DNA of 64,000 nucleotides. It comes from Streptomyces rubiginosohelvolus (GTDB lineage Bacteria; Actinomycetota; Actinomycetes; Streptomycetales; Streptomycetaceae). The notes beneath the pieces are model-generated. The model searched no databases. It was not told the DNA's origin and was given only the letters and a program-made list of their open reading frames with translations. The stretch lies in NCBI RefSeq assembly GCF_014649875.1, contig NZ_BMTW01000007.1:18818-82817 (forward strand), given 5' to 3'. Below are positions 47,516-55,317 of the stretch, piece by piece. Position 1 is the first letter of the stretch. Each line of letters starts with the position of its first letter. Made by a program: the position numbers and the translations under genes.

Positions 47516-48616
47516 TCAGTTTCCCTTCCGAGCAGGGGCGGGGACGGCGGTGACCCGCAGATCGGGGCCGATCGGCACGGTCTCGGTCACATCGAGGCGC
47601 AACGCCTGGGAGATGGTGGAGATTCCGGCGTCGGCGAGGGCGGCGGGGCCCGCGCCGAGCAGGACCGGGGCGAGATAGCCGACGACCTTGTCGACCTTTC
47701 CGGCGGCGACGAAGGCGCCCGCGAGGGTGGGGCCGCCTTCGAGGAGTACGGAGCGGACGCCCCGGGTGTGCAGGGCTTCGAGGAGGGCGTCGAGGTCGAG
47801 GCCGGGGCCGGTGGCGGCGCGGGGCAGCCGCAGGACGGCGGCCTCGGGGAGGTGACCGGCCTGGGCGTCGTCGGCGACGGCGACCAGGGTGGGCGCGGTG
47901 GCGTCCAGGACCCGGGCGCCGGGCTTCACGGCGGTGGCGTTCGTGTCGACGACGACCCGCAGCGGCTGGGTGGCGCCGTCGATGCCGCGTACGCCCAGCT
48001 GGGGGTCGTCGGTGCGGGCGGTGCCGGAGCCGACGAGCACGGCGTCGGCCTCGGCGCGCAGCCGGTGCACGTCGGCGCGGGCCTGGGACGAGGTGATCCA
48101 GCGGCTGGTGGCGTCGGCGGCGGCGATGCGGCCGTCGAGGGTCGCGGCGTACTTCCACAGGACGTACGGCCGCCCGAGGCGCACCGAGGTCAGCCAGGCG
48201 GCGTTGCCCGCCTCGGCCTCGTCGGTGAGGAGTCCCTGCTCCACCTGGACACCGGCCGCGCGCAGGGTGTCGGCGCCGCCCGTGGCCTGCGGGTTCGGGT
48301 CGCCGACCGCGTACACGACACGGCTGATCCCGGCGTCGAGGAGTGCCTGGGCGCAGGGGCCGGTGCGGCCGGTGTGGTTACAGGGTTCGAGGGTGACGTA
48401 GGCGGTGCCGCCGCGGGCCCGGTCGCCGGCCGCGCGCAGGGCGTGGACCTCGGCGTGCGGCCCTCCGGCGCGCTGATGGAAGCCTTCACCGGCCACGGCT
48501 CCGGCGGCGTCGGTGATCACACATCCGACGACCGGATTGGGGCTGGTGGAGCCGAGACCGCGGGGGGCGAGCGCGATCGCTCGGCGCATGGCGGTGATGT
48601 CGGCTGCGGTGTCCAC
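47516..48616 (-). CDS. ribD: Riboflavin deaminase/reductase RibD
   Basis: The product is 366 aa from the GTG MDTAADITAMRRAIA after a GGCAGGAGGA ribosome site. Residues 5-145 are the zinc deaminase domain (GCVITDAAGAVAGEGFHQRAGGPHAEVHAL, with TLEPCNHTGRTGPC for the metal). Residues 150-366 are the NADPH reductase domain (YVLWKYAATLDGRIAAADATSRWITS, LEGGPTLAGAFV). It converts 2,5-diamino-6-ribosylamino-pyrimidinone phosphate to the ribitylamino-uracil phosphate. It is the first gene after the FMN riboswitch. Confidence 0.97.
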   Translation of the reverse strand: MDTAADITAMRRAIALAPRGLGSTSPNPVVGCVITDAAGAVAGEGFHQRAGGPHAEVHALRAAGDRARGGTAYVTLEPCNHTGRTGPCAQALLDAGISRVVYAVGDPNPQATGGADTLRAAGVQVEQGLLTDEAEAGNAAWLTSVRLGRPYVLWKYAATLDGRIAAADATSRWITSSQARADVHRLRAEADAVLVGSGTARTDDPQLGVRGIDGATQPLRVVVDTNATAVKPGARVLDATAPTLVAVADDAQAGHLPEAAVLRLPRAATGPGLDLDALLEALHTRGVRSVLLEGGPTLAGAFVAAGKVDKVVGYLAPVLLGAGPAALADAGISTISQALRLDVTETVPIGPDLRVTAVPAPARKGN

Positions 48617-48792
48617 CGGGTCCTCCTGCCTCTTCGGGCACGGACTCCGGGGCCTGTCGATGACGACAGAGAAAGCGGATCACCAGCGAGAACGCCGCGA
48701 ACCCGAGGACGGGAAACGCCAGGAACGCATGGCGTCCCGGGAGATTCCCGGCCATGCGCCCGCCGACGGCGGCGTACCGATGACAAACCGCC

Positions 48793-48919
48793 GCGCACTG
48801 CCTCCCATCCGGACTTTAACCGTCGGTCCAGGAATTTCACCTGGTCAACCGGCCGCTGGCTGCGGACGGGTCGCGGACTGTAACCGCCGGTTCGGAATTG
48901 CACCGACCCCGGAGTGCGC
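48793..48919 (-). promoter_or_regulatory. FMN riboswitch (RFN element)
   Basis: On the minus strand the region opens with GCGCACT and closes with AGTGCGC, forming P1 (7 bp). Between them are the conserved blocks of the FMN aptamer: GGTCGGTGCAATTCCGAACC, GGCGGTTACAGTCCGCGACC, CCAGGTGAAATTCCTGGACC, GACGGTTAAAGTCCGGATGG and GAGGCAG. It lies 177 bp upstream of ribD. FMN binding should turn the operon off. Confidence 0.95.
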
Positions 48920-49088
48920 TGCTACTGGTACGGAACCAGTCTGCCACGGACGTCTCTCGGCCATGCAGGTGAGCACTGTGGGCTGGGTCACAGGATTCGC
49001 GGATCGCGTCACGCCGCGTCACGGAAAGCGTGGCGCGTTCCCGTCGGGACGAACGCGACAACGTAGTCATTCACGAAGTTGAGCCTTA

Positions 49089-49131
49089 AAGGTCCATACC
49101 TATTGACGCACTGGTCTAGTCCTCTTAATCT
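49089..49131 (+). promoter_or_regulatory. Chitinase promoter with two DasR-like boxes
   Basis: Box 1 (49089-49104) is AAGGTCCATACCTATT and box 2 (49110-49125) is ACTGGTCTAGTCCTCT, nearly the DasR consensus. The GGTC cores are 22 bp apart, as in the other chitinase promoter. TTGACG (49103-49108) lies between them and TAATCT (49126-49131) follows after 17 bp. Confidence 0.82.
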
Positions 49132-49242
49132 CTGCGTCACCTCCGAGGTTCGGTCCCACGGTGGGCGCACACCGGGACCCCGACAGACCCACCCCCTTTT
49201 CGCCAGTTGTGTTCTGCCGACCTCCCCAGGAGGAACGACCAC

Positions 49243-51597
49243 ATGCTGTCCCCCACCCGAGCGAGAGCCACGCTCCTCGCCGCCGGCGCCGCCGTCGCCG
49301 GGCTGCTGCTGAGTTCGCTCGCCGCAGGCCCCTCGGCCGCCGCCGACCAGAACTCCTGTCGCCCCGACGGGCTTTACCAGACCCCCGGCGTCAACGTCCC
49401 GTACTGCTCCGTCTACGACGCCGACGGACGCGAGAAGATGGGCGCCGACCACCAGCGGCGCGTCATCGGCTACTTCACCAACTGGCGTACCGGCAAGGAC
49501 GGCAAGGACGCCTACCTCGTCCCGGACATCCCGTGGGACAAGGTCACGCACCTCAACTACGCCTTCGCGCACGTCGACGGCTCCAACAAGCTCTCGGTCG
49601 GCCCGGACAGCGCCGACAACGCCTCCACCGGAATGACCTGGCCCGGTGTCGCAGGCGCGGAGATGGACCCGACGCTCCCCTACAAGGGGCACTTCAACCT
49701 GCTGACGAAGTACAAGAAGCAGCACCCGAACGTGAAGACCCTGGTCTCCGTGGGCGGTTGGGCCGAGACCGGCGGCTACTTCGGCCCCGACGGCAAGCGC
49801 GTCGACTCGGGCGGCTTCTACTCGATGGCGACCAACGCCGACGGCTCGGTCAACCAGGCGGGCATCAACACCTTCGCCGACTCGGCCGTCTCCTTCATCA
49901 AGAAGTACGGCTTCAACGGCGTCGACATCGACTACGAGTACGCCACCACGATGAAGGACGCGGGCAACCCGCTGGACCACACGCTGGCCAACGGCCGCCG
50001 CGCGGGCCTGGTCAAGGGTTACGACGCCCTGATGAAGACGCTGCGCGAGAAGCTCGACCGCGCGGGCGAGGCCGACGGCAAGCACTACCTGCTGACCGTC
50101 GCCGCCCCCTCCTCCGGCTATCTGCTGCGGGGCATGGAGACGTACCAGATGCAGAAGTACCTGGACTACGTCAACATCATGTCCTACGACCTGCACGGCG
50201 CCTGGAACGAGTACGTCGGGCCCAACGCCTCGCTGTTCGACGACGGCAAGGACAACGAGCTGGCGCAGGCGGGCGTCTACACCACCTCGCAGTACGGCGG
50301 CCTCGGCTACCTCAACACCGACTGGGCCTACCACTACTTCCGCGGCTCGATGCCGGCCGGCCGCATCAACATCGGCCTGCCGTACTACACCCGCGGCTTC
50401 AAGAACGTGCAGGGCGGCACCGACGGCCTGTGGGGCAAGGCGGCCACGACCGACTGCCCGGCCGGCGCGGGGCTGACCAAGTGCGGTGACGGCGCGGTCG
50501 GCATCGACAACCTGTGGCACGACAAGGACACCAACGGCAAGGAATCGCCCGCCGGTTCCAACCCGATGTGGCACGCGAAGAACCTGGAGAAGGGCATCGT
50601 CGGGGATTACGTCACCGACTACGGCTTCCCCGCGAACACCAAGCTGACCGGCACGTACGCCCGTAAGTACGACTCCACGCTGGTCGCGCCGTGGCTGTGG
50701 AACGCCGAGAAGAAGGTGTTCCTCTCCACCGAGGACGAGCAGTCGGTGAAGGCCAAGGCCGACTACGTCGTGGACAAGGGCATCGGCGGCACGATGATCT
50801 GGGAGCTGGCGGGCGACTACCAGTGGAACGCGGCGAAGGGCCAGTACGAGACGGGCTCCACGCTGACGACCGCGATGTACGACGCGTTCAAGTCGGCCAC
50901 CCCGTACGGCGCGAAGCGCGCCACGACCGCCCTGCCGGCCGAGGCGCTCAACATCGACGTCTCCTTCGGGCAGTTCCCGCTGGGCGACTCCAACTACCCG
51001 ATCAGCCCCAAGCTGAAGATCACCAACCGGACCCAGGCCACGCTGCCCGGCGGTACGGAGTTCCAGTTCGACTACTCCACCTCCGCCCCGGCCAACGCCA
51101 AGGACCAGTCCGGCTTCGGCACGACGATCATCCGCAGCGACCACACGGCGGCCAACAACATCGGCGGCCTGAAGGGCGACTACAACCGCGTCTCGCTGAA
51201 GCTCCCGGCCTGGCAGAGCCTGGCCCCCGGCGCCTCGGTCGAGCTGGACTTCGTCTACTACCTGCCCACCTCCACCCCGTCGAACTGGACCGTGACCTTC
51301 GGCGGGAAGTCCTACTCCCTCGCCGGTGACCTGGCCCGCGGCACCACGGTGGTCGAGCCCGGCACCGGGACCAACCCGACGCCGACCCCGACCCCGACCG
51401 GCCCGACGCCCACCCCGACCCCGACGCAGCCGGGCGGCAGTTGCACGGCCCCGGCGTGGAACGCGGCCACCGAGTACGGCGGCGGCTCCACCGTCAGCCA
51501 GGACGGCCGTCAGTGGAAGGCGTCCTGGTGGACGAAGGGCGAGAAGCCCGGCACCACCGGTGAGTGGGGCGTCTGGAAGGACCTCGGCGCCTGCTGA
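49243..51597 (+). CDS. Modular secreted GH18 chitinase with C-terminal CBM
   Basis: The product is 784 aa, from the ATG MLSPTRARATLL after AGGAGGAAC. It has a signal peptide (to about residue 34, LLAAGAAVAGLLLSSLAAGPSAAA), then a GH18 barrel from QRRVIGYFTNWRTGKDGKDAY to about 560. The barrel has SVGGWAETGGYF, catalytic NGVDIDYE (Glu232), MSYDLHGAWNEY and the closing MIWELAGDY; a family insertion is present. Residues about 575-700 form a beta-sandwich module (VSFGQFPLGDSNYPISPKLKI) like those in Streptomyces chitinases. A Pro/Thr linker (PTPTPTPTGPTPTPTPT) leads to a C-terminal CBM5/12 chitin-binding module (APAWNAATEYGGGSTVSQ, WWTKGEKPG). It attacks crystalline chitin outside the cell. Regulation is by DasR-like boxes. 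Confidence 0.95.
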   Translation: MLSPTRARATLLAAGAAVAGLLLSSLAAGPSAAADQNSCRPDGLYQTPGVNVPYCSVYDADGREKMGADHQRRVIGYFTNWRTGKDGKDAYLVPDIPWDKVTHLNYAFAHVDGSNKLSVGPDSADNASTGMTWPGVAGAEMDPTLPYKGHFNLLTKYKKQHPNVKTLVSVGGWAETGGYFGPDGKRVDSGGFYSMATNADGSVNQAGINTFADSAVSFIKKYGFNGVDIDYEYATTMKDAGNPLDHTLANGRRAGLVKGYDALMKTLREKLDRAGEADGKHYLLTVAAPSSGYLLRGMETYQMQKYLDYVNIMSYDLHGAWNEYVGPNASLFDDGKDNELAQAGVYTTSQYGGLGYLNTDWAYHYFRGSMPAGRINIGLPYYTRGFKNVQGGTDGLWGKAATTDCPAGAGLTKCGDGAVGIDNLWHDKDTNGKESPAGSNPMWHAKNLEKGIVGDYVTDYGFPANTKLTGTYARKYDSTLVAPWLWNAEKKVFLSTEDEQSVKAKADYVVDKGIGGTMIWELAGDYQWNAAKGQYETGSTLTTAMYDAFKSATPYGAKRATTALPAEALNIDVSFGQFPLGDSNYPISPKLKITNRTQATLPGGTEFQFDYSTSAPANAKDQSGFGTTIIRSDHTAANNIGGLKGDYNRVSLKLPAWQSLAPGASVELDFVYYLPTSTPSNWTVTFGGKSYSLAGDLARGTTVVEPGTGTNPTPTPTPTGPTPTPTPTQPGGSCTAPAWNAATEYGGGSTVSQDGRQWKASWWTKGEKPGTTGEWGVWKDLGAC

Positions 51598-51614
51598 TCC
51601 TTCCCGTAGCGTCC

Positions 51615-51652
51615 GGCCCGGCGTGAGCGGCTCTTCCCGCTCACGCCGGGCC
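51615..51652 (+). terminator. Terminator of the modular chitinase gene
   Basis: Perfect 16-bp arms (51615-51630 and 51637-51652) with a 6-nt loop, 17 bp after the stop. Confidence 0.85.
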
Positions 51653-51708
51653 CTGCGGTTCTCCTCCGGTCGCCGCCGGGCCGGACCGCGCTCTGGCAGG
51701 CTGGCCCC

Positions 51709-52455
51709 ATGACGACGATTCTGGTCACCGGCGCCACCGGAACCCTCGGCCGGCAGGTCGCAGAGCGGCTCCGCACGGAAGGGGCCGACGTCCGGGGGCT
51801 CAGCCGCCGCTCCCCCTCGTACGCCGTCGATCTGCGCGACGGCCAGGGCCTGGACGCGGCGGTCGAGGACGCGGACGTGATCGTCCACTGTGCCTCCACC
51901 CCGCGCGGCGGCGACGACCGGGCGGCCGGCTTCCTCATCAACGCGGCAAAGCGGGCCGGGACGCCGCACCTCGTCTACATCTCGATCGTGGGCGTGGACC
52001 GGCTGCCACTGGGCTACTACACGGTCAAGCACAGGGTCGAGCGGATGATCGAGGACTCCGGGCTCGGCGCGACGATCCTGCGGACCACGCAGTTCCACGA
52101 CCTGGCCCTGCGCATCCTGTCCGGCGCGGCCAGGCTGCCCGTCCTGCCGGTGCCCGCCGGGGTGTCGCTCCAGCCCGTCGACAGCGGCGAGGTCGCCGGC
52201 CGGCTGGCCGCCCTGGCGCTCGCCGGACCGGCGGGCCGGGTGCCCGACCTGGGCGGCCCCGAGGTCCGTACGCTGACCGACCTCGCCGGGGCGTACCTGC
52301 GAGCCACCGGGCGCAGGCGGCGGGTGGTGCCGGTCCGGCTGGCGGGCCAGGCGTACGCGGGCTACCGGCGCGGTGACCATCTGGCACCCGAACACGCCGG
52401 GGGAACCGTGACGTTCGAGGAGTTCCTCGACCGCCGCCACCGGCACCCGGCCTGA
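51709..52455 (+). CDS. NmrA-like atypical SDR (NAD(P)-binding)
   Basis: The product is 248 aa. The dinucleotide motif TTILVTGATGTLGRQVAERL (GxxGxxG) opens the protein. VDLRDGQGLDAAVEDADVIVHCAST and HLVYISIVGVDRLPLGYYTVKHRVE follow, with the YxxxK-like YYTVK. The C-terminal part has GGPEVRTLTDLAGAYLRATGRRR. This is the NmrA/atypical-SDR plan: many members sense the nucleotide redox state, and others are reductases. Convergent with the ROK regulator and only 16 bp from it, so no terminator fits between. The substrate is unknown. Confidence 0.85.
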   Translation: MTTILVTGATGTLGRQVAERLRTEGADVRGLSRRSPSYAVDLRDGQGLDAAVEDADVIVHCASTPRGGDDRAAGFLINAAKRAGTPHLVYISIVGVDRLPLGYYTVKHRVERMIEDSGLGATILRTTQFHDLALRILSGAARLPVLPVPAGVSLQPVDSGEVAGRLAALALAGPAGRVPDLGGPEVRTLTDLAGAYLRATGRRRRVVPVRLAGQAYAGYRRGDHLAPEHAGGTVTFEEFLDRRHRHPA

Positions 52456-52471
52456 GCCGAGTTCCTGGGCG

Positions 52472-53662
52472 TCAGCCCTCCGGGGCGAACAGCGCGTCCT
52501 GCGCCGCGTCCCGGGCGGTGAGCAGCGCACCGCGCAGCACGGCCCCGTCGCCCAGCGAACCGGCGCGGACCTCGGTGCGCAGCGGCGACATCGTGGCCAG
52601 CCGCTCCTCGACCCGGGCGGCGAGGGCGGCCCCGCCCGCATGGCCGACGGCACCCGCGAGCAGTACACAGCCGGGGTCGAGCACCGAGACGACGGCGGCG
52701 GACCCGAGGGCGAGGCGGTCGGCGACCTCCTTCAGGAAGGGCTCGCCCGCCTCCCCCGCCTCCAGAGCGGCCCGCACGGCGTCCACGGCGGCCGCCTCCT
52801 CCTGGCCCTCGGTCACGGTCCCGCGGTCCACGAGTCCGTGCGCGGCGGCGAGTTCGCACAGCGCGCCGGAGCCGGCCAGGGAGTGGAATCCGCCCTCGCA
52901 GTTGACCGCCGAGGGCAGCCCGCTCACCCCGGGGACCGGAAGGAAGCCGATCTCCCCCGCGCCGCCGGACGCCCCCTGACGCAGCTTGCCGTCCAGCATC
53001 ACGGCGGCCCCGATCCCTTGGCCGAGCCAGAGCAGGACGAAGGTCTCCCGGTCGTGGGCGGCGCCCTCCCGGTGCTCCGCGACGGCCGCGAGGTTGGTCT
53101 CGTTCTCCACCAGGACGGTGGCCGGGAGCCGTCGCTGGAGTTCCCGGACCAGGCCCCGGTGCCAGGCGGGCAGGCCGGAGCTGTCGCGGAGTTCGCCGGT
53201 GGCCGGGTCGATCAGGCCCGGGGCACCGATGCCGACGCTGTGCAGGGGAACGGACCCGGCCGCGCGGGCGGTGCGCTCCAGGAGGCCGGCGGCCCGCTCA
53301 ACGGCCGGTCCGGTGCCGGTGTCGCTGCCGATGGGCAGCGAGTCCTCGGCGAGCGTCGCCCCCAGCAGATCGGTGACGACCACGCTGACGCTGCCGAGGC
53401 GCACGTCGAGGGCGGCGAGATGGGCCCGGTCGGCGACGATCCCGTACAGCTTGGCGTTGGGGCCGCGGCGGACGGCTCCGGACTCGCCGACGACCTCGAT
53501 CAGACCGGCGCCGCGGAGCCGTTCGACGAGGTCGGCGACGGTGGGCCGGGAGAGTCCGGTCAGCGTCTTGAGCTGGGTGGCCGTCAGCGGGCCGTCCTGC
53601 TGGAGCAGCCGCAGGGCGAGCCGGTCGTTGATGGCCCGAGCCGTGCTCGGAGATGCGGGCAT
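52472..53662 (-). CDS. ROK-family transcriptional regulator
   Basis: The product is 396 aa from the ATG MPASPSTARAINDRLA after an AAGGAT ribosome site; a longer in-frame reading extends into the operator region and is unlikely. Residues 10-70 are a winged helix (PLTATQLKTLTGLSRPTVADLVERLRGAGLIE). Residues 80-390 are the ROK sugar-kinase-like fold (LAALDVRLGSVSVVVTDLLG, GIGAPGLIDPATG, LVENETNLAAVAE, WLGQGIGAAVMLDGKL). The zinc cluster CxCGxxGC is missing: the corresponding stretch has one cysteine (VNCEGGFHS). It is divergent from an MFS transporter with an inverted repeat between, so it probably represses that gene in response to a sugar-like ligand. Confidence 0.9.
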   Translation of the reverse strand: MPASPSTARAINDRLALRLLQQDGPLTATQLKTLTGLSRPTVADLVERLRGAGLIEVVGESGAVRRGPNAKLYGIVADRAHLAALDVRLGSVSVVVTDLLGATLAEDSLPIGSDTGTGPAVERAAGLLERTARAAGSVPLHSVGIGAPGLIDPATGELRDSSGLPAWHRGLVRELQRRLPATVLVENETNLAAVAEHREGAAHDRETFVLLWLGQGIGAAVMLDGKLRQGASGGAGEIGFLPVPGVSGLPSAVNCEGGFHSLAGSGALCELAAAHGLVDRGTVTEGQEEAAAVDAVRAALEAGEAGEPFLKEVADRLALGSAAVVSVLDPGCVLLAGAVGHAGGAALAARVEERLATMSPLRTEVRAGSLGDGAVLRGALLTARDAAQDALFAPEG

Positions 53663-53731
53663 ACCGGGATCCTTCCAGATGGCCGCCCCGCCGCTTTCCG
53701 GCCGCTTCCGGGCCGATGAGAAACGACTATT

Positions 53732-53752
53732 TATCAGGCAGGGTTCCTGATA
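53732..53752. promoter_or_regulatory. Operator between ROK regulator and MFS gene
   Basis: TATCAGG (53732-53738) and CCTGATA (53746-53752) form a perfect 7-bp inverted repeat with a 7-bp spacer in an AT-rich patch of an otherwise GC-rich gap. It is 70 bp upstream of the ROK start and 86 bp upstream of the MFS start. Confidence 0.7.
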
Positions 53753-53838
53753 GTTTACGCCACGCATCGTCGCGCGGAAGCGCCGGATGCGCCGGAACGG
53801 CCGGCGTCCGAGGATTCCCAGGGGAGGGGCTCGACGGC

Positions 53839-55068
53839 ATGACGAAGGACTCGACCGTCACGGTCTACAGCACACAGCAGGTGAAACGGGCGCGGATCGC
53901 CGTCGCCGCGGTCTTCACCGTCCACGGGGCGGTGACCGGCAGCTTCGCGACCCGGGTGCCGTGGATCCAGGACCACGCCGGGGTGAGCGCGGGTCAGCTC
54001 GGCCTGGCGCTGGCCTTCCCGGCGATCGGCGCGTCGATCGCGATGCCGCTGGCGGGCCGGATCAGCCACCGCTTCGGCGCCCGGACCGCGCTGCGGGGGT
54101 TGCTGGCACTGTGGACGCTGGCGCTGATCCTGCCCGCGCTGGCACCGAACCTGCTCACCCTCTGCGCCGCGCTGTTCGTCTACGGGGCGACGGCGGGGAT
54201 GTCCGACGTGGCCATGAACGCGCTGGGCGTCGAGGTGGAGAACCGTCTCGACAAGTCGATCATGTCGGGGCTGCACGGCATGTGGAGCGTGGGCGCGCTG
54301 GTCGGCTCGGCGGCGGGCACGGTCGCGGCCCACACCGCGACCGACGCCCGGACGCACCATCTCGTCGCGGCCCTGGTACTCACGGCGCTGGGCCTGATCG
54401 CCTGCCGGGACGTCCTCGACATCCAGAGCAGCCCGGACGAGGAGCCTCCGCCGCGGTTCACGCTGCCGCCGAAGTCGGCGCTGATCATCGGGGCGGTCGG
54501 GTTCTGCGCGGTGTTCGCCGAGGGGGCCAGCCTGGACTGGTCGGCGGTCTACCTGCGGGACGTCCTGGACAGTTCGGACGGTCTCGCGGCCGCGTCCACC
54601 ACGGCGTTCGCCCTGATGATGGCGGTGGCCAGGATCGCAGGGGACCGGATCGTCGACCGGTTCGGCGCGGTCCGCACGGTGCGGACCGGCGGAGTGATGG
54701 CCACCGCGGGCGGGCTGCTGGTCGTGTTCTCGCCCTCCCCCGCGGCCGCGATGTGCGGCTTCGGGCTGCTGGGCCTCGGCGTGGCGGTCGTGGTCCCGCT
54801 GGCCTTCGCCGCGGCGGGGCGCAGCGGGCCGAACCCGAGCCAGGCCATCGCGGGCGTCGCCACCATCACGTACACCTCCGGTCTGATCGCCCCCTCGGCG
54901 ATCGGCTCGCTGGCCGAGGCGACCTCGCTGGTGGTGTCGTTCGGCGTGGTGACGGTGCTGGCCTTCGGACTGGTGCTGGGCGCGGGGGTGCTCCGGTCGG
55001 CCGACCGGAAGGTCACCGGCTCGGCGGTCGGCGAGAGTACGACGACGAAGAGCGCGGCCGGAAGCTGA
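53839..55068 (+). CDS. MFS transporter controlled by adjacent ROK regulator
   Basis: The product is 409 aa from the ATG MTKDSTVTVYSTQQ with GGGGAGGGG upstream. It has about 12 membrane segments: RIAVAAVFTVHGAVTGSFATRVPW, GLALAFPAIGASIAMPLAG, TLALILPALAPNLLTLCAALFVYG and others. The conserved SGLHGMWSVGALVGSAAG and VFAEGASLDWSAVYLRDVL motifs mark the FucP/Blr-type MFS group common in actinobacteria. The direction of transport and the solute are unknown; sugar or a sugar-like drug fits the ROK partner. The loop motif GDRIVDRFGAVRTVRTG follows helix 8. Confidence 0.88.
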   Translation: MTKDSTVTVYSTQQVKRARIAVAAVFTVHGAVTGSFATRVPWIQDHAGVSAGQLGLALAFPAIGASIAMPLAGRISHRFGARTALRGLLALWTLALILPALAPNLLTLCAALFVYGATAGMSDVAMNALGVEVENRLDKSIMSGLHGMWSVGALVGSAAGTVAAHTATDARTHHLVAALVLTALGLIACRDVLDIQSSPDEEPPPRFTLPPKSALIIGAVGFCAVFAEGASLDWSAVYLRDVLDSSDGLAAASTTAFALMMAVARIAGDRIVDRFGAVRTVRTGGVMATAGGLLVVFSPSPAAAMCGFGLLGLGVAVVVPLAFAAAGRSGPNPSQAIAGVATITYTSGLIAPSAIGSLAEATSLVVSFGVVTVLAFGLVLGAGVLRSADRKVTGSAVGESTTTKSAAGS

Positions 55069-55317
55069 CGCGGAGCCGCGCGACTGCACGGGAGCTGACG
55101 CGGGGCGGGACGGAAGCGGCATACGCGACGGGAACGGCGTACGCGACGAGGAGACCGCTCACGTACGGGCCTGACTCGGCGGCACGCGCGGTGGGTGACC
55201 TCCGCGCGGCCGCCACCGGGCGCACCATTACCATGGCGCTGATCTTTTCCGCAGGTGAACACCGAACCCCGGCTCGCAGACCGGTCGGCACACCGAGCAG
55301 ACCTTCAGGGAGCAACC

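Larger units (their letters stand above)
48617..49242. other. Divergent intergenic region rib/chitinase, 626 bp
   Basis: From left to right it holds about 175 bp of riboswitch expression platform, the FMN aptamer (48793-48919), about 165 bp with nothing clear, and the chitinase promoter with DasR-like boxes (49089-49131). Confidence 0.6.

Noticed and set aside
47484..48158. Minus-strand 224-codon frame rich in Arg/Pro inside ribD
   Set aside because: It is a shifted frame of ribD with Arg/Pro/Gly composition; the in-frame protein carries all RibD motifs.
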